This document shows positions 60,093 to 64,000 of a stretch of 64,000 bases of DNA, piece after piece (position 1 is the first letter of the stretch; each line of letters begins with the position of its first letter). Where the stretch lies: assembly GCA_013391845.1 (NCBI GenBank), contig CP058414.1, positions 608,501 to 672,500 on the forward strand, read 5' to 3'. Under the pieces are notes generated by a model. The model saw only the letters and a list, made by a program, of their open reading frames with translations. It was not told the DNA's origin and ran no database searches. This stretch comes from Pseudoalteromonas shioyasakiensis (lineage in GTDB: Bacteria; Pseudomonadota; Gammaproteobacteria; Enterobacterales; Alteromonadaceae). The position numbers and the translations under genes were made by a program.

Positions 60093-60123
60093 AACTCTTT
60101 AAAAGTATAACTTTTAAAGAGTT
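60093..60123. repeat. perfect 14-bp inverted repeat upstream of the chemotaxis gene
   Basis: The arms AACTCTTTAAAAGT and ACTTTTAAAGAGTT are exact reverse complements around an ATA loop. It lies 67 bases upstream of the chemotaxis ATG and 18 bases beyond rho's terminator. It could be a regulator's dyad or a second, AT-rich, hairpin. Confidence 0.8.
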
Positions 60124-60140
60124 ATGTCCTAGTTTTACAT

Positions 60141-60170
60141 AAAAAAAATGCCTGTATTAGACAGGCATTT
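60141..60170 (-). terminator. intrinsic terminator of rho
   Basis: The stem AAATGCCTGT / ACAGGCATTT has an ATTAG loop (60156-60160). On the minus strand it runs into eight Ts (60141-60148). It is 19 bases beyond the rho stop. Confidence 0.9.
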
Positions 60171-60188
60171 GTAAAAACAAAGTAATTT

Positions 60189-61448
60189 TTACTGACGTTT
60201 CATTGAGTCAAAGAATTCATCATTGGTTTTGCTCATTGAGAGCTTATCAATTAAGAACTCCATTGCGTCAATTTCTGACATCTCATGAACGATTTTTCGT
60301 AAGATCCACATTTTTTGTAGTTCATCAGGTTTAGTTAGTAATTCTTCACGACGGGTACCTGAACGGTTAAAGTCAATCGCTGGGAATACACGCTTTTCAG
60401 CAATCTTACGATTTAAGTGTAATTCCATATTACCTGTGCCTTTGAACTCTTCGTAGATAACTTCATCCATCTTCGAACCAGTGTCGATAAGCGCTGTTGC
60501 GATAATTGTTAAGCTACCGCCTTCTTCTACGTTACGAGCCGCACCAAAGAAACGTTTTGGCTTGTGTAATGCATTCGCATCAACACCACCGGTTAATACC
60601 TTACCTGATGATGGGATAACAGTATTATAGGCACGAGCAAGGCGTGTAATTGAGTCAAGTAAGATAACTACATCTTTCTTGTGTTCAACAAGACGCTTCG
60701 CTTTTTCAATTACCATCTCAGCAACTTGAACGTGACGGCTTGCTGGCTCATCGAACGTTGAGGCAATTACTTCACCTTTAACAAGGCGCTGCATCTCTGT
60801 AACTTCTTCTGGACGTTCGTCAATTAGAAGCACCATTAGCTCACAATCAGGCTGGTTGTAGCTGATTGACTGCGCAATGTTTTGCAGTAGCATCGTTTTA
60901 CCCGCTTTTGGTGGAGCAACGATGAGTGCACGTTGGCCTTTACCAATTGGTGATGCTAAATCTAGTACACGAGCCGTGATGTCTTCAGTACTACCATTAC
61001 CACGCTCCATACGTAAACGTTCGTTAGCGTGAAGTGGGGTAAGGTTTTCAAATAGGATTTTAGTGCGAGAATTTTCAGGTTTGTCGAAGTTTACTTCATT
61101 TACTTTTAATAGTGCGAAGTAACGTTCACCGTCTTTAGGTGGGCGAATAAGGCCTGAAATTGAGTCACCAGTACGCATGCTGAATCGACGGATTTGACTC
61201 GGTGATACATAAATATCATCTGGGCCGGCTAAGTAAGATGCTTCTGATGATCTTAAGAAACCAAAACCATCTTGTAAGATCTCTAGTACACCGCCGCCGT
61301 AGATGTTTTCACCGCTTTTAGCATGCGCTTTTAGGATGGCGAAAATAATATCTTGTTTTCTTAAACGGGCTACGTTTTCGAGCCCCATGGACTCAGCTAA
61401 GTTTACAAGCTCTTTAATAGACTTGTCTTTTAATTCGCGTAAATGCAT
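60189..61448 (-). CDS. rho: transcription termination factor Rho
   Basis: A 419-residue hexameric RNA helicase. The N-terminal Rho domain has [19 protein letters not shown], and the cold-shock-like RNA-binding domain has GFGFLRS and [13 protein letters not shown]. The ATPase core has Walker [32 protein letters not shown] and the secondary RNA-binding GKVLTGG region. The length is that of E. coli Rho, with no insertion. It follows trxA after 180 bases and has its own terminator. Confidence 0.98.
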   Translation of the reverse strand: MHLRELKDKSIKELVNLAESMGLENVARLRKQDIIFAILKAHAKSGENIYGGGVLEILQDGFGFLRSSEASYLAGPDDIYVSPSQIRRFSMRTGDSISGLIRPPKDGERYFALLKVNEVNFDKPENSRTKILFENLTPLHANERLRMERGNGSTEDITARVLDLASPIGKGQRALIVAPPKAGKTMLLQNIAQSISYNQPDCELMVLLIDERPEEVTEMQRLVKGEVIASTFDEPASRHVQVAEMVIEKAKRLVEHKKDVVILLDSITRLARAYNTVIPSSGKVLTGGVDANALHKPKRFFGAARNVEEGGSLTIIATALIDTGSKMDEVIYEEFKGTGNMELHLNRKIAEKRVFPAIDFNRSGTRREELLTKPDELQKMWILRKIVHEMSEIDAMEFLIDKLSMSKTNDEFFDSMKRQ

Positions 61449-61594
61449 ATTGGTGGGTTCTTTATTACAATTGTCATACTCAAAATCATCGTTTGATACA
61501 TGAGTGAGGTTTGTTGGTATAACTAAGGATTAGTTGGCTTTATAAACTAGCAGGTCACTAGCAAGGCGTCCAGTCTTTAAACAAAATAAAGCTA

Positions 61595-61619
61595 AAAAAA
61601 GGGCAAAAAGCCCTTTTTT
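61595..61619 (-). terminator. intrinsic terminator of trxA
   Basis: AAAAAAGGGC and GCCCTTTTTT pair around AAAAA. On the minus strand it ends in a T tract. It lies 9 bases beyond the trxA stop. Confidence 0.88.
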
Positions 61620-61628
61620 ATATTTTCA

Positions 61629-61955
61629 TTAGATGTTGTTTTCTAAAAACTCTACTAATTGAGTCTTAGAAAGTGCACCAACTTTGGTTGCTGCAACTTG
61701 ACCATCTTTGAAAAGAAGTAACGTAGGGATACCACGAATACCAAATTTAGGTGGTGTGCCTGCGTTTTGATCGATGTTAAGTTTACCAACGGTAACACGG
61801 CCATCAAACTCGCCAGCTACTTCGTCAAGAATAGGGGCGATCATTTTACAAGGTCCGCACCATTCAGCCCAAAAATCAACAAGTACAGGTTTGTCTGATT
61901 GTAGTACGTCAGCTTCAAAGCTATCGTCAGTTAATTGAATAATTTTCTCGCTCAT
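61629..61955 (-). CDS. trxA: thioredoxin 1
   Basis: A 108-residue cytoplasmic disulfide reductase with active site WCGPC (Cys33 and Cys36) and the cis-proline loop [11 protein letters not shown]. Full length and motifs match E. coli TrxA. It is divergent from rhlB and upstream of rho, the conserved gammaproteobacterial order. A terminator separates it from rho, so rho probably has its own promoter in the 180-base gap. Confidence 0.98.
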   Translation of the reverse strand: MSEKIIQLTDDSFEADVLQSDKPVLVDFWAEWCGPCKMIAPILDEVAGEFDGRVTVGKLNIDQNAGTPPKFGIRGIPTLLLFKDGQVAATKVGALSKTQLVEFLENNI

Positions 61956-62045
61956 TGCGATCTCCGATTAGTTAGGCGAAATATTTAATGCGTATTTAAA
62001 CACTCTTGTTTCTTATTGCAAGTTTAAACGTTATGCTTAAACGCT

Positions 62046-63323
62046 ATGACTAAGACACATTTGACCGATAAAAAGTTTTCAGACTTTGCTATCGCACCGG
62101 AAGTGGTTGCCGGTTTAACCGAAAATGGGTTTGAATATTGCACACCCATTCAAGCGAAATGCCTACCTTTTATTTGTGAAGGCCGCGATATTGCGGGCCA
62201 GGCACAAACAGGTACGGGCAAAACGTTGGCGTTTTTAACTGCCACGTGCCATCGGTTATTACAATCTAGCAAAGCACCTAGTAAACATCCAAGAGCCCTG
62301 ATCATGGCCCCAACAAGGGAGCTGGCGATTCAGATACACAAAGATGCAAAAATTTTAGCGCCACACTGTAATCTTAACTTAGGTTTAGTATATGGTGGCG
62401 AAGATTACGAAAAACAACGTGCACAACTAGAAAAAGGTGTTGATATTTTAATTGGTACCACTGGACGCCTTATCGATTTATATAAACAGGGCTGCTATAC
62501 CCTGAACGAAATTGAAGTTGTGGTGCTTGATGAGGCAGATCGAATGTTCGATTTAGGCTTCATAAAAGATATCCGTTATATGTTTAGACGTATGCCAGAA
62601 GCGTCTGAGCGTTTAAATCTACTATTCTCAGCAACCTTGTCTTATCGTGTTCAGGAATTAGCATTTGAACATATGACTAACCCAGAGCATGTTCAAGTTG
62701 AACCTGATGTAAAAACAGGTAAGCGAATTCAAGAAGAGCTATTCCATCCATCACAAGATGACAAAATTAAGTTACTGTTAACATTGATTGAAGAAGAATG
62801 GCCAGATAAAGCAATTGTGTTTGCAAACACGAAACACAGTTGTGAGAATGTTTATGCATGGATGAAAGCAGATGGTCACCGAGTTGGTTTATTAACCGGT
62901 GATGTAAACCAGAAAAAGCGTCAATCAATTTTGGCTCAATTTACCAAAGGTGATTTAGATTTCTTAGTTGCAACAGATGTTGCTGCCCGTGGTTTACATA
63001 TCCCAGAAGTAAGTCATGTATTTAATTTTGATTTGCCAGATGATTGTGAAGACTATGTACACCGTATTGGCCGTACTGGACGTGCTGGTGCATCAGGACA
63101 CGCTATTAGCTTTGCCTGTGAGCAGTATGCCTATAATCTCCACGAAATTGAGCAATATATAGAACACAGCATTCCATTATCACATTATGATAAAAGTGCA
63201 TTGCTTGATGATTTAACTAAGCCTACTATTCAGAAAAAGCGGAACTATTCTACAGGCCCACGTAATCGTAATAACAACGGACGTCGACCAAATAATAGTT
63301 ACCAGAAATCGCGGTCGCAATAA
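62046..63323 (+). CDS. rhlB: ATP-dependent RNA helicase RhlB
   Basis: A 425-residue DEAD-box helicase of the RNA degradosome. Motifs include the Q motif ([12 protein letters not shown]), [42 protein letters not shown] and [10 protein letters not shown]. The basic C-terminal tail is rich in Arg and Asn (about 390-425), as in RhlB. Its place between trxA (divergent) and gppA (downstream) supports the name over other DEAD-box paralogues. Confidence 0.96.
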   Translation: MTKTHLTDKKFSDFAIAPEVVAGLTENGFEYCTPIQAKCLPFICEGRDIAGQAQTGTGKTLAFLTATCHRLLQSSKAPSKHPRALIMAPTRELAIQIHKDAKILAPHCNLNLGLVYGGEDYEKQRAQLEKGVDILIGTTGRLIDLYKQGCYTLNEIEVVVLDEADRMFDLGFIKDIRYMFRRMPEASERLNLLFSATLSYRVQELAFEHMTNPEHVQVEPDVKTGKRIQEELFHPSQDDKIKLLLTLIEEEWPDKAIVFANTKHSCENVYAWMKADGHRVGLLTGDVNQKKRQSILAQFTKGDLDFLVATDVAARGLHIPEVSHVFNFDLPDDCEDYVHRIGRTGRAGASGHAISFACEQYAYNLHEIEQYIEHSIPLSHYDKSALLDDLTKPTIQKKRNYSTGPRNRNNNGRRPNNSYQKSRSQ

Positions 63324-63368
63324 ACGACCGTTATTGAAGACTTAGTAGTAACTAGAGGTTTTTGAACG

Positions 63369-64000
63369 GTGGGGCAACTTCAACCGCAAAAAAATGTGTA
63401 TGCAGTAATCGACTTAGGATCAAATAGCTTTCATATGCTGATCGCTAAATCGATTGCTGGCGGTCTACAAACGATCGGTCGAGTTAAACGTAAAGTAAGG
63501 CTTGCTGCAGGGCTTGATGAAAATAACGTCCTAAGCACAGAAGCCATGCAACGAGGTTGGGAATGCTTAGCCTTGTTCGCTGAACGTTTGCAAGACATAC
63601 CACAGAAAAACATCACAATTGTTGCGACCGCAACTTTACGTCTTGCTATCAATGCTGATGTATTCAAGGAAAAAGCCGAACAGATCCTTGGTCATAAAAT
63701 CAATGTTATCAGCGGTGAGTTAGAAGCTAAGACAATTTATAAAGGTGTGGCGCATACCTCTGCCTGTAGCGGAAAACAACTCGTTATTGATATCGGTGGG
63801 GCAAGTACCGAAGTCGTTATCGGTAAGGGTTTTGATGCATTGCACTATAAAAGCCTGCATATGGGTTGTGTCACCTTTTTAGAGCGTTATTTCAAAGATC
63901 AAAAACTCAGCAACGAAAACTTTGCAGCTGCAATTAAAGCTGCCAGTGAAGTCGTTTCAGAAATTGTTGATGAATACCAAGCGAGCGGGTGGCAAATAGC
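63369..64000 (+). CDS. gppA: guanosine pentaphosphate phosphohydrolase GppA, 5' part only
   Basis: The first 210 codons run off the right edge. The GTG start gives [25 protein letters not shown], here abbreviated to its core [13 protein letters not shown], the ASKHA phosphate-1 loop of the Ppx/GppA family. [32 protein letters not shown] and [13 protein letters not shown] follow. GppA converts pppGpp to ppGpp. Its place directly after rhlB favours GppA over exopolyphosphatase Ppx. An AGAGG lies 12 bases before the GTG. Confidence 0.93.
   Translation, partial: MGQLQPQKNVYAVIDLGSNSFHMLIAKSIAGGLQTIGRVKRKVRLAAGLDENNVLSTEAMQRGWECLALFAERLQDIPQKNITIVATATLRLAINADVFKEKAEQILGHKINVISGELEAKTIYKGVAHTSACSGKQLVIDIGGASTEVVIGKGFDALHYKSLHMGCVTFLERYFKDQKLSNENFAAAIKAASEVVSEIVDEYQASGWQI

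Noticed and set aside
62020..62045. TTAAACG repeat before rhlB as a regulatory repeat
   Set aside because: Only two imperfect 12-base copies directly before the ATG, with no matching regulator. Probably chance.

Overview
The window is about 64 kb of chromosome from a marine gammaproteobacterium, most likely Pseudoalteromonas or a close relative in the Alteromonadales. The evidence is its moderate-to-low GC and several conserved gammaproteobacterial blocks: lptM-lysA-dapF-DUF484-xerC-yigB divergent from cyaY, hemC-hemD/X-hemY, ubiD-fre, and trxA and rho divergent from rhlB-gppA. It is also rich in secreted peptidases and large hybrid sensor kinases. I saw no tRNA, rRNA, CRISPR array, prophage or insertion sequence. 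It reads as core chromosome with lineage-specific genes interspersed.

Layout. 1-7.2 kb: the 5' part of a cytochrome c' gene, a DUF2721 membrane protein, a large secreted subtilisin-like protease and a lipoprotein oligopeptidase B-like enzyme. 7.2-11 kb: a minus-strand operon of two paralogous spondin-domain exported proteins followed by an OmpR-type regulator and its histidine kinase. An 8-bp direct repeat with an 11-bp period lies upstream and looks like the regulator's own binding site. 11-16.3 kb: DUF4870, YqaA, a folM-folE-folX cassette for monapterin cofactor synthesis, a TSUP permease, nadE and a frameshifted yceH. 16.3-23.2 kb: a CHASE-type hybrid kinase, a penicillin-acylase-family hydrolase and a frameshifted diguanylate cyclase. 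23.4-30.5 kb: a GNAT-nitrilase fusion coupled to a SugE/Gdx-type exporter, a DMT permease, MAPEG, a BlaI/M56-TonB regulatory pair with two TACA-N2-TGTA operators, rluF and small genes. 30.5-42.2 kb: a retropepsin-like protease, the lysA-dapF-xerC block with a 59-residue lptM, cyaY, an esterase, a DUF2914 protein and the haem genes, in which hemD and hemX share one reading frame. 42.3-52.4 kb: a MASE1 hybrid kinase, add, a CBS protein, fre, ubiD, an MliC-type lipoprotein, DUF808 and an S9 peptidase. 52.4-64 kb: a candidate minus-strand small RNA, a zinc-ribbon/Sel1 membrane protein, dbpA, a DnaJ-related gene, a TPR hybrid kinase with Hpt domain, a methyl-accepting protein, rho, trxA, rhlB and the 5' part of gppA.

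Functionally the window joins housekeeping (lysine/peptidoglycan precursors, haem, ubiquinone, NAD, RNA helicases, transcription termination) with surface proteolysis and signal transduction. The most interesting points are the self-contained spondin/two-component operon with its putative operator, the BlaI-type operators beside a beta-lactam-sensor-less M56-TonB protein, the GNAT-nitrilase plus SMR exporter pair, the HemD-HemX joined frame, two single-base-type frameshifts, and two candidate RNA elements. No wholly new defence or mobile system was recognised.
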